The notes: a model not told the origin generated them from the letters alone. A stretch of 64,000 nt of DNA from Lucinisca nassula (GCA_963580285.1 OY757026.1:41911748-41975747); one strand, 5' to 3'. Positions 10,712-20,381 are shown, counted from the first letter of the stretch. Translations and numbers: made by a program.

Positions 10712-10713
10712 AA

Positions 10714-10885
10714 TAAAGAAAAATAAGAATAAAAAATGGTAGAAGAAAAAAGAACGAAGAAAGAAGAAGGAAGAAGAGTTAGAAGAAGAACGAAGAAGAT
10801 GAAGGAAGAAGAGGAAAAAGAATGAAGAATAACAAAGAAGAAAATGATGAAAAAGAATAAGAATAAACAAGAAGAAGAAGAAAGA
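10714..10885. repeat. AAG-rich microsatellite (right part)
   Basis: Long GAAGAAGAAGAAAGAAACAA-type purine run, the right half of the microsatellite that begins at 6402. Any frames in it are low-complexity artefacts. Confidence 0.8.
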
Positions 10886-11168
10886 AACAAGAGATGTCAC
10901 TATAGGTGACCAATGCCCCCCCCCCCCCCTGCGGGAGCCACTTTCTGAGTTTTTGCAAAATTTCAAGGGGAGATAATTCAGCCCAAAAAGTTATGGCCCT
11001 TGGTCAGAATGTAGCCCTTGTGATGGTGAATTAGTGTGCGAAGTTTCATGGGGCTAGGTCAAGTTTTTGTGACGGACAGACATACAAACAAACAGACAGA
11101 CAGACAGACAGGGCAAATACTATATGCCCCACCCCCGAATCAGAGATTCTCGAAAGGGGGGTATAAAT
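10886..11168 (+). mobile_element. short element with AACAAGA-hairpin start
   Basis: Starts AACAAGAGAT with hairpin GTCAC/GTGAC around TATAG, then a run of C. The middle (AGTTATGGCCCTTGGTCAGA, TGAAGTTTCATGGGGCTAGG-like text) has one copy of a unit type seen in arrays elsewhere. A GGACAGACATACAAACAAAC and CAGA tract follows, and the end is GGGGGGTATAAATAG. The same 3' end (GGGGGTATAAATAG) occurs at 56362-56376. Confidence 0.6.
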
Positions 11169-11264
11169 AGAAGAAAAAAGAAGAAGAATTACTAAAGTAA
11201 ATCACATCACGAATACATGTCTATGAAATTTTGAACCATTAATCCCAACTTTTATCATTTAAAA

Positions 11265-11360
11265 CTGTTGTTTACCGGGGTATTACAATTCTGCTCAAAA
11301 CATAGATTTTGTGTACACGTTAGAGCCGACTCAGTGAGCCAGTTCTAACAAGTAACCAAA
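11265..11360 (-). mobile_element. MITE family A fragment
   Basis: TTCTGCTCAAAACATAGATT, TACACGTTAGAGCCG and GAGCCAGTTCTAACAAGTAA match the central palindrome of family A. The outer ends are missing. Confidence 0.6.
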
Positions 11361-11409
11361 ATTCAGTATAATTTTAGAGGAAGATTTTCAGTAATCGGAT
11401 ATAATATTT

Positions 11410-11555
11410 ATAGTTTATGCCAAAAGGACAATTACTTTCCAAAAAATGAGTAAGTGGCTATCCAAGATAAATGACACCAGCGATACAAACAATGAATGAA
11501 AACAATATCATAAATAAACCGCCACAGAAGAGCCGCCTTTGAACAGTAACTGAAA
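11410..11555 (-). mobile_element. Penelope-like element 3' tail fragment
   Basis: AAAAGGACAATTACTTTCCA, GTGGCTATCC and AACCGCCACAGAAGAGCCGC match the tail sequence at 25108-25500 in the same orientation. Truncated at both sides. Confidence 0.6.
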
Positions 11556-12171
11556 AGTCTCAAATTAATCTTAATATTTTTTTGAAATGAAAACTGAATG
11601 GTAAAATGGAAATGATTTCATATAACAATATGTCACAAATATCCAATTTTACATCTAATAATTTTAACATACATATTATAGGAAGACAGTTCAAGACAGA
11701 GAAATAAAAGAGTGGAGGTACACGATCAGAAGGTCTGGCTATCTAGAGAAAGAGGGAGTCCACACTTCATTCAGCAACAAACCATTAGACATAAACCTTA
11801 TTAACTTTGAAAAAAAATGCGTTGAAAACAAAAGGGAGTATTACCAAAAGTTTCCTGACCCATGTAAGATACAGAGAGTCTTCATCGCCCCAGATAAAAG
11901 AAGTAACGCCAACGATATATCAACGAAAACCAACAATGAAATAGCTGGGTGTATAGAAGAACTGTTGAAGGTATTTTTATGCGCTAGCAATGATGCATCA
12001 TTCGAAATATAACACGCGGATATACATTCATAACCTAAGTTCATACAGCAATAAATTAGCAGGAAGAACTTATAACGAAACATATTATTTTCATCTGCAC
12101 AGTATCACCGGTTTTTTAAATACACATGTTCCGTTTAATAGACGATAATTCAGACAACGAAATGTAAAACA

Positions 12172-12262
12172 GAAGTAAAGGCGGTGATCAGGAATCGATA
12201 CAATTACCCAACACTTCTCATTCAAGACACCAAAGGGAAAGAAACTCAAACATACACGCATG
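12172..12262 (-). mobile_element. Penelope-like element 3' tail fragment
   Basis: Contains GATCAGGAATCGATACAATT and AAGACACCAAAGGGAAAGAA, the terminal 90 bp of the tail seen at 25108-25500. A strongly 5'-truncated copy. Confidence 0.65.
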
Positions 12263-12299
12263 CAACAATAATAATAAAAAACACTAGGATGCCCATCGC

Positions 12300-12545
12300 C
12301 AAATTTTGTTGGATTCCGATTAATGGTTAAGGAGATAGCAGAACGGACGGACAGAAGATGGACGGACATACAGACGGACAGACAGACAGACATACGAAAC
12401 AGACAAACGGGGGCAATTTTCGGATGGCAATCTTTATTTGACACCAGCCTCTGCGAGCCGGTTCTAACGTGTACCCACAATATATGTTTTCCGGCAGAAA
12501 TATGGACAGTAATGTATACTCCTGTAAAGCCCATACATGAATTAG
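12300..12545. repeat. GGAC/CAGA tract and MITE family A fragment
   Basis: 12335-12400 is a GGACGGACAG/CAGACAGACA tract, the usual tail of tandem-repeat elements. It is followed at about 12440-12545 by the family A core: CGGTTCTAACGTGTACCCAC, ATATATGTTTTCCGGCAGAA and TGTATACTCCTGTAAAGCCC. Confidence 0.55.
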
Positions 12546-12654
12546 TGCTTAAGGTATATGGGGTGGGGTGGGGGGCGGGCAAAAATATACCGGTGTGTTT
12601 TTGTGATGCTTATGTCACTTTGTTTATGCTCTGGTACTCAACATATTTTTTTAG

Positions 12655-12812
12655 CAAATTGAAGATAATGGCAACAGCGATGAAGCTAACGCTCTGAAAC
12701 AAATTTGGCAAAAGGAGCGGCAATGGAAGAAGAAGCAACTTCTTTCATTTTACAAAGAGGTAGTTCAAACACTAGAAGAAGTATCGGAAAAACAGGACAG
12801 ACATTGTTTCGG
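12655..12812 (+). CDS. candidate internal exon, charged/coiled-coil-like
   Basis: A 158-bp open stretch is bounded by ATATTTTTTTAG on the left and GG|GTAATT on the right, so both splice signals are present. In the open frame it reads QIEDNGNSDEANALKQIWQK and continues with ERQWKKKQLLSFYKEVVQT and LEEVSEKQDRHCF. The run is rich in K, E, Q and L with heptad-like spacing, suggesting a helix or short coiled coil. It is not a repeat found elsewhere in the window, which favours a unique host or single-copy exon. The family is not recognised. The length leaves phase 2 at the donor. A minus-strand exon converges on it, with its polyadenylation signal at 12833-12838. Moderate to low certainty. Confidence 0.4.
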
Positions 12813-12837
12813 GTAATTCTATTTCAATACAGTTTAT

Positions 12838-13121
12838 TTATCTTTGCACTGGGCAATTGAATGGTATCTTGCTCACAAATCCTGTTGTTAATTTTTTCTT
12901 GGTACAAAGCATGCAGTTTGCATGCACCCAGTATTTACAGTGGGGTGTATCACACCCCATCCAAGTGCTTTGTTGGGATTTAGTGTCTTTGTCATAATCC
13001 GACCCACAGATGCTACATTGTCTGTCTGTGCCTGGAAGTTCTGTTATTGTTTCACCCTTGTCAGCGTAAACAAGGTCCCGAACTTCTGTCTGTACATGTG
13101 ATGGGCTCAAGGATGGACCAT
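12838..13121 (-). CDS. candidate terminal exon with PHD-like zinc finger, truncated
   Basis: On the minus strand the frame runs from the edge of a Penelope tail at 13122 to a TAA stop at 12838-12840. AATAAA overlaps the stop (complement of 12833-12838), so this looks like a 3' terminal exon. Residues include RQCSICGSDYD, then TWMGCDTPHCKYWVHANCML: paired C-x2-C, a W-x-G-C-D motif, C-x-x-W-x-H and C-x2-C, the order expected of a PHD-type finger (known to bind histone tails or serve as protein contacts). A 5' part is missing because the retroelement tail abuts the exon. It could be the C-terminus of a host gene or of a transposon protein with a PHD finger; I cannot decide between them. Confidence 0.45.
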
Positions 13122-13535
13122 CCAAAGTAGAAGTAAAACAAAGATCAGGAATTGATACAATTAACTTACTCCACCCATAAAAGACACCAAAGGGAAAGAA
13201 ATACAAACATTAAGCGACCAGACCATAATGGAAACCCAAACAAAGGAAGGCCATAAGGACAGTTACTTTCCCACAAAATGGCCATATGGCCATCCAAAAC
13301 CAAAAGACACAAGTGATACACACAGTAAGTAACAAACAACAACACAAATAAATCGCCACAGAAGAGCCGCCTTGGAACGGTCAGTGGAAGATTTCCACTG
13401 GGGGGCTTAAATCGATTTTACGTGGCCACAATCCTCGCCCTTACTTCCGTCGCGATTTAGACAAATAATTTGTTCAGTCCGCATGAAGGCCTCCTAACTC
13501 ATCAGTGCAACATCTCCGGCATAGAAGGTTGCCTA
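13122..13535 (-). mobile_element. Penelope-like element, 3' tail copy
   Basis: About 410 bp, closely matching 25108-25500 in the same orientation: GATCAGGAATTGATACAATT near the start, AAGACACCAAAGGGAAAGAA, CCATAAGGACAGTTACTTTC, ATCGATTTTACGTGGCCA and CATCAGTGCAACATCTCCG at the far end. It is the 5'-truncated 3' end of the element, inserted next to or into the exon at 12838-13121. Confidence 0.7.
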
Positions 13536-13759
13536 GTGTTTGGATTTTGCTGAATTAAAATGTAAGATAAATTTCGATATATATAATGGCTTACAATTCG
13601 GTTCTTTTTGGCCGGTATCAATAATTTACATTAATGACATGTATAATTGTCAATATTTTTGGATATCATAAATTGTATTCAATAATGTTATATGACCTTT
13701 ACAGTGTTGACGGGGACGTTAAACTTCAAATCAAAGAAACAAACAAACAAACAAATATA
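13536..13759 (+). repeat. mostly unrecognised; SINE-like tail at 13700-13759
   Basis: CAGTGTTGACGGGGACGTTA followed by AACTTCAAATC and a CAAA repeat matches the 3' end of the dispersed SINE-like family B (compare 52110-52155 and 56233-56270). The remainder shows nothing. Confidence 0.5.
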
Positions 13760-13945
13760 TACATTTTATATATACATATATCAATATTTATGATATCCAT
13801 TATTCCCTTGCATTTATGGATATCTAAAAATCACATTATAGATATCTATAATTGGAATTATAGATATCATTAAACATAATATGGATATCATAAAATAAAT
13901 AATACATATCTAATATTATTAATAGATATCTACAGGTACCCTGCC
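13760..13945. repeat. TAGATATC palindromic repeat cluster, left
   Basis: Many palindromic GATATC and TAGATATCTA words at ~20-30 bp spacing in AT-rich DNA, ending near AATATGTCGGTGTTATGG. A second cluster lies at 15065-15165 with the same words, ending near AATATGTAACTCGCTGTTG. The two may be subterminal regions of one 1.4-kb element. Confidence 0.55.
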
Positions 13946-14094
13946 GTAATATGTCGGTGTTATGGTTTCAATGTTGATAAATACTCGTCTATTTATAAAT
14001 CATAATAAACAACGGTGTTTTCCACAGGTACGTAACGGGTTATATTCTAAGACAAAGGCACTTAATTTTGCAGTACCGATGTAATCAGTTGCGT

Positions 14095-14165
14095 AGCGCA
14101 ACTACTATCGAGGAGCGCCTAAAACGACTGTCCTGAGGGTCGCAGGTTCGATCCTCGCAGAAAAC
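14095..14165 (+). other. weak tRNA-like sequence
   Basis: A box B-like GGTTCGATCC and a T-arm-like GTCGCAGGTTCGATCCTCGC are present, but the D arm and acceptor are poor. Probably a degraded tRNA or SINE head. Confidence 0.3.
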
Positions 14166-14850
14166 CTTTTTTCATAAAGCTATTAAAAGCATCATTTATT
14201 TTTTTCTTGATGATTTTTTTTATAAAATAGTTTCAGAATTTACATTTTTATTATTTCTTTTTTAATTTTCAATCTGTTTATTAGTTTTGTATTATTATTT
14301 TTTCGTGAATGGTTATCTATTTATTTTAAAGTTCAATACATGTCATGCACAACTTTAAAGATCAACTTCACATTTGATTTATAATAGTGAATGAAAAAGA
14401 AACATCAGCAAGTACATGTACAAGAGAATTGAAATACAAGATGCCATAATTTGATACAATGGAACCTGATTGGCCTAGACCCTATATGTGACATGTGAAA
14501 GTAAAGAATAGGCACACCAATAACATGACTTGAAATTAACATTGATTGGAAATTTATAATTTAATTCATGTTGATCATACGTTATTTTAACGTTTATCGA
14601 TGGTTAGTCACAAAACTGCATTTGTCAGAACCAAAAAACTTCGCTTTGTCAGCCGACAAAGTCTCTTCTGCTGTCAGAGTAGCATCACATGACGACACTT
14701 CAACAGCAGGACAACCGAGTATGAACTAAGGAATGTTCAGAAAAAAATTATATCAGCACAAAAATGCATGCTTCACGAGAAAATCGAGGATTTTTTGCTT
14801 TTGGCGCAAAAAAAAATGTTAAAGAAAAAACATCCCCAAAGATTCGAACC
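14166..14850. other. AT-rich sequence, no gene seen
   Basis: Low-complexity AT-rich DNA with T-rich stretches and no convincing exon or known repeat. Confidence 0.5.
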
Positions 14851-14925
14851 CGCATACTTCAGCTCCACAGGCCCGTGACTTTACCACTTGGCTAGCGTCG
14901 ATACAGTGTAGGTATGGTATTTTTT
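14850..14925 (-). other. weak tRNA-like sequence
   Basis: On the minus strand TAGCCAAGTGGTAAAG (box A-like) is followed 35 bases on by GCGGGTTCGAATCTT (box B-like). The arms do not fold into a full cloverleaf, so it is a pseudogene or SINE head. Confidence 0.35.
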
Positions 14926-15064
14926 AGCCTGATACCATCACATTAATAGGGAGTCACCAAAAATAAAATTAGATCATCCAAAAATAACATATAATTGCGT
15001 AGATAAATTTAAAAATAACCTTTATTTACAATAATATTGACAATAACAAACTGACAACTGATGT

Positions 15065-15165
15065 CGGTTTTACTGTAATAATATTTATAGATATCCAATA
15101 TTTTATTATAGATATCATGAATTTTAATTATAGATATCTTGAAATTGTATTAAATAGTAAAAAGG
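15065..15165. repeat. TAGATATC palindromic repeat cluster, right
   Basis: TATAGATATCCAATATTTTA, TATAGATATCATGAATTTTA and TATAGATATCTTGAAATTGT: three ~25-30 bp units. Counterpart of the cluster at 13760-13945. Confidence 0.6.
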
Positions 15166-15189
15166 CACCCCATAATATGTAACTCGCTG

Positions 15190-15310
15190 TTGTTGTTTCC
15201 ATAAGGGTCTGGTTACTTCATGTTTGTGGTTATTTCCATTTGGTGTCTGTGATAAGAGGTTTAATAAATTGTATCGATTCAGGATCATTGGTTCACTTCT
15301 TTTTTCAATG
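15190..15310 (+). mobile_element. Penelope-like element 3' tail fragment
   Basis: TCCATTTGGTGTCTGTGATA and TTGTATCGATTCAGGATCAT match the tail of 25108-25500 in the opposite orientation. Degraded. Confidence 0.55.
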
Positions 15311-15865
15311 ATTTACTACTTCAGGAATTCCAATGCTGCGTTATTATTGTTTATGTATCGTTTCTGAGCAGTTTAAACATCTCGTTCGAAGAGATACAGA
15401 GGGTAAGACAATGTATTTATGTAGATAACAGATAAGCAAATGATAAAAGGTGTCCCTTTAGACCGATGAACTCATTATAACAACTCGAACGATCCAGTGT
15501 GTGCAGTTTTGGCTATTGAACTAGTAAGAAAAGGTCATTAAGAAAAGGCCACAATATGAAAAGGCCAATATGAAAAGGCAGCTATTTCAAGTCCCCAATA
15601 GAATTTGACATGTAGGCACAAACAAAAACAGACCAGAAACATGAATCAACGGCACAAAGCCTCATAACAAATAAGACACTGCGAAAGAACGACCACCTCA
15701 TCGGTGAACTCATTACACTTTGCACTGAAAACCAATTGTAAAGTTTGCTGAAATTCCATTAAAAGTTTGATTAGGACAGTCGCTTGAAAGACTAAAATAT
15801 TCATCAAATACGTCCAAAGAGTCAGCCTGAGTCTTAACCATTTAACCATTTAAGTTATTACTAAC
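15311..15865. other. no gene seen; possible intron
   Basis: No repeat recognised. The minus-strand open frame at 15646-15849 has no splice support and is not called. It lies directly downstream (minus sense) of the exon at 15866-15967 and could be its intron. Confidence 0.4.
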
Positions 15866-15967
15866 CTGTTCGCTTATCTCTTTCTCGGTTTCATATGTAT
15901 CGGTTACACCAGGGGAACTAACGTGCAGCTTAACCTTGGCCCCTGTTAGAACTTCAAGTTCATGAGC
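15866..15967 (-). CDS. candidate internal exon resembling part of a MADS-box
   Basis: Minus-strand exon of 102 bp (34 codons, phase 0), preceded by ATATTCCTTTGCAG and followed by CAG|GTTAGT, both strong splice signals. It starts A-HELEVLTGAKVKLHV and ends TYETEKEISEQ. The spacing A-x-E-L-x-x-L-T-G-x-x-V-x-L-x-V-x-S matches the second half of the SRF-type MADS domain, where a helix end and a beta strand lie, as I remember the family. MADS proteins are DNA-binding transcription factors. Only one exon is visible; the basic N-terminal half of the domain is not found nearby. A chance match is possible with so short a segment. Confidence 0.45.
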
Positions 15968-16599
15968 CTGCAAAGGAATATGTGTAACAGGGTATATGGA
16001 TAGGTATATCATATACTTGTAGTCTGTGGTTTTAAGCCTATATTAATAATTACTGAGCCTCACAAGGCGGTATTTCCATTGCAGTTTTATTTGTTTTATA
16101 TTCGCTGCTTTTATACAAAGAAATAAAAGAAATTACTAGGAATTAATTATTATTTAACTTTAAACTTTAGTCAGTAATATTTTTATGAATCAACAGAATG
16201 CAAAAATTCCAGATGATAGGTTTAAACATTGTGTGGCCCCTTACACAATAAGCGAGAGAACTATGACCCTGCTAATTGTAGGCCAATCATACTGACTTGT
16301 ATTTATTGTAAGTCTCAGGAGCACATCCTTGTGGGTAAATAATGCAACATCTATCAGAGCATAAGATGTTAGTTATGCCTCAAAATGGTTGTCGTATTGC
16401 CTGATCATGTGAGACCGAGGTGATGAATATTAATTATGGCCTTCAGGAAAACATAGGAGCCCATATATTGGGTCAAATGCAGACATACCACATCATTATA
16501 GACTTTGCTAGGGTTTCGATAAGATACCCCATAGACGGCTGCTATATAAACTGCATTTAATGGTATCTGAAATGATATCCTCCAGTGGATCTAATCCTG
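15968..16599. other. no gene seen
   Basis: No recognised repeat, exon or RNA gene. If the exon at 15866-15967 is real, this would be intron on its 5' side. Confidence 0.4.
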
Positions 16600-17000
16600 G
16601 CTATCTGCAAAGCCAAAAACAGTACTTCTGGATGGTGTTTGTTCAGACCCAAGGGCTCTGTTTTTGAACCGATATTATCCTTAATCTTCATTAATGACCT
16701 ACAAGATACCCTACGCTCAACCATCGCCTTTTTACTGTGTAGGAATATCAGATGATTGGGACAAATTGCCACTTTGGGAGGAGGTATGGCTCATGAAATT
16801 TAGTGTCGCCAAATATCACTCTATAAGGGTGAATACCCATCCCCACCTTCAAAAAATATCATGTGTGGGTATACATCACAGGAACAAGTTTTACAGAATG
16901 TATCTTCACCTCAATATTTAGGAATTAAAATCACAGATGAATCGTTGAAAGGGGTCAACGCATCAATGAAATCACTAGTTAGGTTATTAAGACATTAGGT
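16600..17000 (+). pseudogene. non-LTR retrotransposon reverse transcriptase fragment
   Basis: A frame around 16650-16740 reads PKGSVFEPILSLIFINDLQD, a degraded form of the RT block [21 protein letters not shown], the region before the catalytic aspartates. Frame changes follow. DDWDKLPLWEEVWLMKFSVA (near 16753-16812) corresponds to the W-x-x-x-W-x-M-x-F segment after the active site. Near 16915 YLGIKITDES and near 16998 GFLRRNLE match the thumb region. The YADD-type active site is lost. Several frameshifts; a dead copy of a jockey/CR1-like element. A separate C-terminal fragment of the same general type lies at 63277-63600 on the other strand. Confidence 0.6.
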
Positions 17001-17865
17001 TTCCTCCGGAGAAATCTTGAATATGTACCTATCACAAGCCGGTGTGGGTAACAGGAGAACAAGGTCCCACCCCTTTCAGTATTGCCGTCCAAAACCATAT
17101 AAGGATGATTGTCAAAATCCTTTTCCCATGGACAGTTGCAGCTTGGAATGGCTTTACAGTCTAAGCTGTCTCTTCTGAGGCATTAGATATGTTAAAGCCG
17201 AATGTATAAATCATAGGCTTCGGCAGGGTTGGGAAATGATTGCCAGCCCCTGATGAGTTTTTTGGTGTATATATTTTTAAACTGCTGGTAGCGATGTCAC
17301 AAGTTTATTTGTTTAATGATAAATTATGTTCCATATCCATAACATGCCATTATGGTTATTATGAGCAGTATAGAAAGAAAGAAGCCAGTCGCTTACCTTT
17401 CCAAACAAAGTTTCCTTTCTTGTGGACCTAACCTTGCTTCTCTTTATTTTGTCTTGTATAAATTTTATTTGTATAGGACCCTTATGGTGGTGTTCCAGAG
17501 CCTTTAGGGGTGGTACCTTCAAATGCCCAGTGGCCTTCTTTATCTTCTTGGAGTACTAATCAATACAAAAAAAAAAACATGTCAAAATGTACTTTTTATT
17601 TACATGGGGTGTCCTGAAGACACACATACCCCGACAGGCATCATCAATATTGGTCGTTCTTTTGGACAGTATTTATTGTTAATTGGCTTTCTGTCGTTGG
17701 TTCATGTTTTGTCTGTTTTTGTGTACGCCACCATGTCACTATCGATTGGTGACTTGAGATGGCTGATATTGTGGTCTTTCCCGAGTGACCTTTTCTTACT
17801 AGTTTGGAGTCAAGGTCTGTGTCATTGGAATGATTTTATCGTTTGAATTGTTTGACATATTAGAT
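17001..17865. other. no gene seen
   Basis: An open frame of 107 codons at 17523-17846 is hydrophobic but has no splice signals, no family resemblance and an AT-driven composition, so I do not call it. No known repeat is recognised. Confidence 0.4.
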
Positions 17866-18148
17866 CTTCAACACGAAAACATGCTTATAACTTTGACTCC
17901 ATTAATCTCTATATTATATAGTAAATTTGGGGATAACAGGGATATGCATTATTTTCCTATTTCTGCTCAAAAACAGAGTTAGTTAGGACTTGTAAGAAAC
18001 GCATCGCTGAGGCGGTTGTAAACAGTCCCAACTATCTATATTTTGAGCAGAAATACGGAAAAAGCATATTTTTTTTTAACTGAACATTTTCAGTTTTTCA
18101 GGGAGAATTGTTCAATATATTTGAATAGCTATGCATGTTTTCGTGATG
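17866..18148 (+). mobile_element. foldback MITE, family A
   Basis: Left end near ACACGAAAACATGC, right end GCATGTTTTCGTGATG. The central palindrome runs from TATTTCTGCTCAAAAACAGA through TGAGGCGGTTGTAAACAG to TATCTATATTTTGAGCAGAA. Near full length (about 280 bp) but diverged. Confidence 0.7.
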
Positions 18149-18377
18149 AAAATGGAGTGAAGGGATTGGGCATGCCATGGTCTGTCATTTAATATGTGAT
18201 AATATAGTATGCATCATTTTTGGTGATTCACTTACGGGATATTACTAATGTAAAAGCTCAGAATAATATTAGTTTTTTAAAGGCATGGAATAACAGACGA
18301 ATGTGGAGACACACGGAAACACACTGAAAATTCGCCTAATTAAATACATTGAAAATATTATTGTCTAAAAAAGAAAA

Positions 18378-18575
18378 AAAATCAAATGAAAAATTGAAAT
18401 ATTTTTCTTAACTATGCACAAAACAGAGATTGTGGGTATTCGTTAGGACCGCCTCTAAGGAGTTCCCACAACCTATGTTTTTGAGGAGAAATACGAAAAT
18501 TAATGTATAATGATGCAAACACCAGTTTTACTATATGAAACTGGGGGTTAGAGAGGGTAAAAATTATAAAGCCCT
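18378..18575 (-). mobile_element. foldback MITE, family A, truncated
   Basis: AACAGAGATTGTGGGTATTC, TAGGACCGCCTCTAAGG, CCTATGTTTTTGAGGAGAAA and a right palindrome CCAGTTTTACTATATGAAAC. Outer ends incomplete. Confidence 0.65.
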
Positions 18576-18718
18576 GATCCTGGTGAGAACTAACTTAACT
18601 GACGAAACATATGCTTTGCTTAACTTGCATAAACAAGTATTTTTGTTTAATTTGTAGGTAATACAACATATTAGACAACAAAAATCAACACTTGAGAGAT
18701 TTTGCCCTTCTCCTGGTT

Positions 18719-18793
18719 AGTCGTGATAGCTCAGTGGTTAGTGCACTTGCCTCTGATGCAAGAGGTCCCGGGTTCGATCCCCGGCAGCGGCGA
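18719..18793 (+). tRNA. tRNA-like sequence, probable SINE head (anticodon CTG position)
   Basis: TGATAGCTCAGTGGTTAGTG (box A/D arm), an anticodon arm CTTGC-CTCTGAT-GCAAG with CTG at the anticodon positions, and the T arm CCGGGTTCGATCCCCGG (box B). The acceptor stem has mismatches, and the sequence continues into a ~100-bp body (ATACAATTTCGGTGTCTGAA), as in tRNA-derived SINEs. A functional glutamine tRNA is unlikely. Confidence 0.5.
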
Positions 18794-19312
18794 TACAATT
18801 TCGGTGTCTGAACACGCTCCATTGGCACCATTTGCAGGATTGAATGTCAGCTATAGACCGTACACTGATAGAACTTTTTTCTTCAAACATACAAGTAAAT
18901 ATACAATTTCCAAATATATAACTTCTCTGGTGGGTTTTTGTTTGTTTTGAGAAAACAGAAGGCCTGCCAAGCAGTATTTGAACCATAACCATTGACGCTT
19001 GCGATAAAATCATGACTATTGATGTAATAAGGTGACTTGCCTGACCCTCGACCGACAGTGTTCCGAGCAAAGCGTCGTACTTTTCTTGTTGGTGTCAGGA
19101 CAGTAAGTGAGTCTAGTAGCGTGGTCAGTTTTCCGTGATGCACGTGCCAAGGTTGTCAGCTGACGATAGTTCGGTGATCGCTGTGCCTTTCCTTCGATCT
19201 TGTCGTAGTGGATCTTGATGTTATTGTTGTATGTGCATATAGCTACAGCCAACTGGCACATCAATATTCTTGAGAGACACGTGAAAACTCCGTGATTCCT
19301 CGGGACATTTTT

Positions 19313-19577
19313 TTTTTATTTTCACCCCCTTGAACCCACTTTTACGTATATAGTGAAACGGGGGTTTACATGGGTACACCTTATTTTATTTATTTCTGCT
19401 CTCAAATATAAATTGTGGGTACTCGTTACAACCGCCTCGATCAGGCGGTTCTAACGAGTACCAACAATCTATATTTTGAGCATTAATAATAAAAATATCA
19501 CAATTGTTCGTCTGAAAATTTAAGTATTTTCGGCGGTCAAGTTTACAATGTATTTGTATAGGCATGTTTTCGTAATG
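19313..19577 (+). mobile_element. foldback MITE, family A
   Basis: Palindromic GAACCCACTTTTACGTATAT/ACGGGGGTTTACATGGG, then TGTGGGTACTCGTTACAACC / GGCGGTTCTAACGAGTACCA, then TATATTTTGAGC, and right terminus GGCATGTTTTCGTAATG. Left terminus eroded. Confidence 0.7.
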
Positions 19578-19755
19578 GTATATGTAAACTTCTAGAGCTA
19601 ATCAAAGCACTGACAGCACCGATGCGCCAGATTGCCTCAGAGTGCATCTTGGGAAAACGACCCTGAACGGGGATTTGGACTACTTCCTTTAACCATAGGG
19701 ATTGGTTGGGTGAGGCTTAGGTGACGTGTATCTTGCGTAACTGGGACGTCCCACT
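19578..19755. other. no feature seen
   Basis: Short unique-looking stretch without a coding or repeat assignment. Confidence 0.4.
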
Positions 19756-19756
19756 G

Positions 19757-20035
19757 ATATTGGCTTACAGTTGGACAAGGCCTGCTGTCAACCAAAATCA
19801 CGTTGCTTTCAATTTTTTGGGACTTTTACCCGACAATGAGATGGATAAATTAAATTTCAAGTCCTGCCACCCAAACAAACCAAAAATGTTTATATGAAGG
19901 GACGGATAGGCTTAGACCCTCAAGGTGGTTTACCAGTACTCATGTTCGGTCGGTTTCAGCTTTGCGTGGACGCATCTTGCAGTCCAAACTATTTCTCCAA
20001 GCCCCGATGGGCGGCGCCGATTTAAGGAGTGTATG
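19757..20035 (-). mobile_element. SINE-like dispersed family B copy
   Basis: Reverse orientation: CACGTTGCTTTCAATTTTTT, GACTTTTACCCGACAATGAG, GGCTTAGACCCTCAAGGTGG, TTTCAGCTTTGCGTGGACGC and CCAAGCCCCGATGGGCGG. Family B copies end in a CAAA-repeat tail in forward orientation, as SINEs often do, but no tRNA head is recognised. Confidence 0.65.
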
Positions 20036-20277
20036 GTTGTAGGCTTTTGTGGATTAAGGACGTGCTAGATTACGTGAGAGACATTGCTTTATCATATGAC
20101 GTCGTTGATAAGCAGTGGATATCGTCGTGTAATAAAAATCGTATGACCACACGTGTAATAACACTTTGGCGGGATTTAGTAACGTCATGACGATGTCCAT
20201 GTCAACAATGCATTTTTCGTAGAAAACTTGTCAGATTAAAAGGCGATAAAATCCAATTTAAAGTAGTCATATGATAA

Positions 20278-20381
20278 AGAGAATCTTACACTCGTGGTCA
20301 TTTCATAAGAAATTTATGAAACTCGCCGAAGGCGCGTTTCATAAATTTCATATGAAATGACCACTCGTGTAAGATCCTCTA
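20278..20381. mobile_element. near-perfect foldback (about 50-bp arms)
   Basis: Arms AATCTTACACTCGTGGTCAT, TTCATAAGAAATTTATGAAA, CTCGCC and the reverse set GGCGCG, TTTCATAAATTTCATATGAA, ATGACCACTCGTGTAAGATC around a GAA loop. Related half-motifs occur near 44570 (CACTCACGGTCATTTCATAA). It lies inside a region bounded by TTTATCATATGAC (20088) and GTCATATGATAAA (20264). Confidence 0.75.

Larger units (their letters stand above)
6447..10713 (+). mobile_element. Helitron/Helentron-like non-autonomous element with ~165-bp satellite
   Basis: The 5' end is AACAAGAGGGCC with a hairpin (AGGGCCAT/ATGGCCCT), then TGGGTCGCTAACCTGATCC. The 3' part holds a non-repetitive tail (CTCCTGTGACCTAGATGTGC), an ACGC and ACGGACGACGGAC tract, and a hairpin AGCTCACC..GGTGAGCT followed by AA (CTAA end). 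Such a CTAA end after a hairpin, with no coding capacity, resembles non-autonomous Helitrons/Helentrons and the 'pearl' elements of bivalves; that is family knowledge plus inference. The flanks are AAG microsatellite on both sides. Confidence 0.65.

Noticed and set aside
10561..10966. Long phenylalanine/serine-rich minus frames
   Set aside because: They are the reverse translation of the AAG microsatellite.
17248..17290. Further hammerhead at CTGATGAG
   Set aside because: No stem II complement and no GAAA follow. The CTGATGAG words in the Penelope tails (reverse strand near 13501 and 25475) fail the same test.
17523..17846. 107-codon hydrophobic plus-strand frame
   Set aside because: No splice sites, no signal-peptide logic, no recognisable family; AT-rich sequence makes such runs by chance.
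18719..18793. Functional tRNA-Gln
   Set aside because: Acceptor stem mismatches and a SINE-like body downstream make a tRNA-derived SINE more likely.
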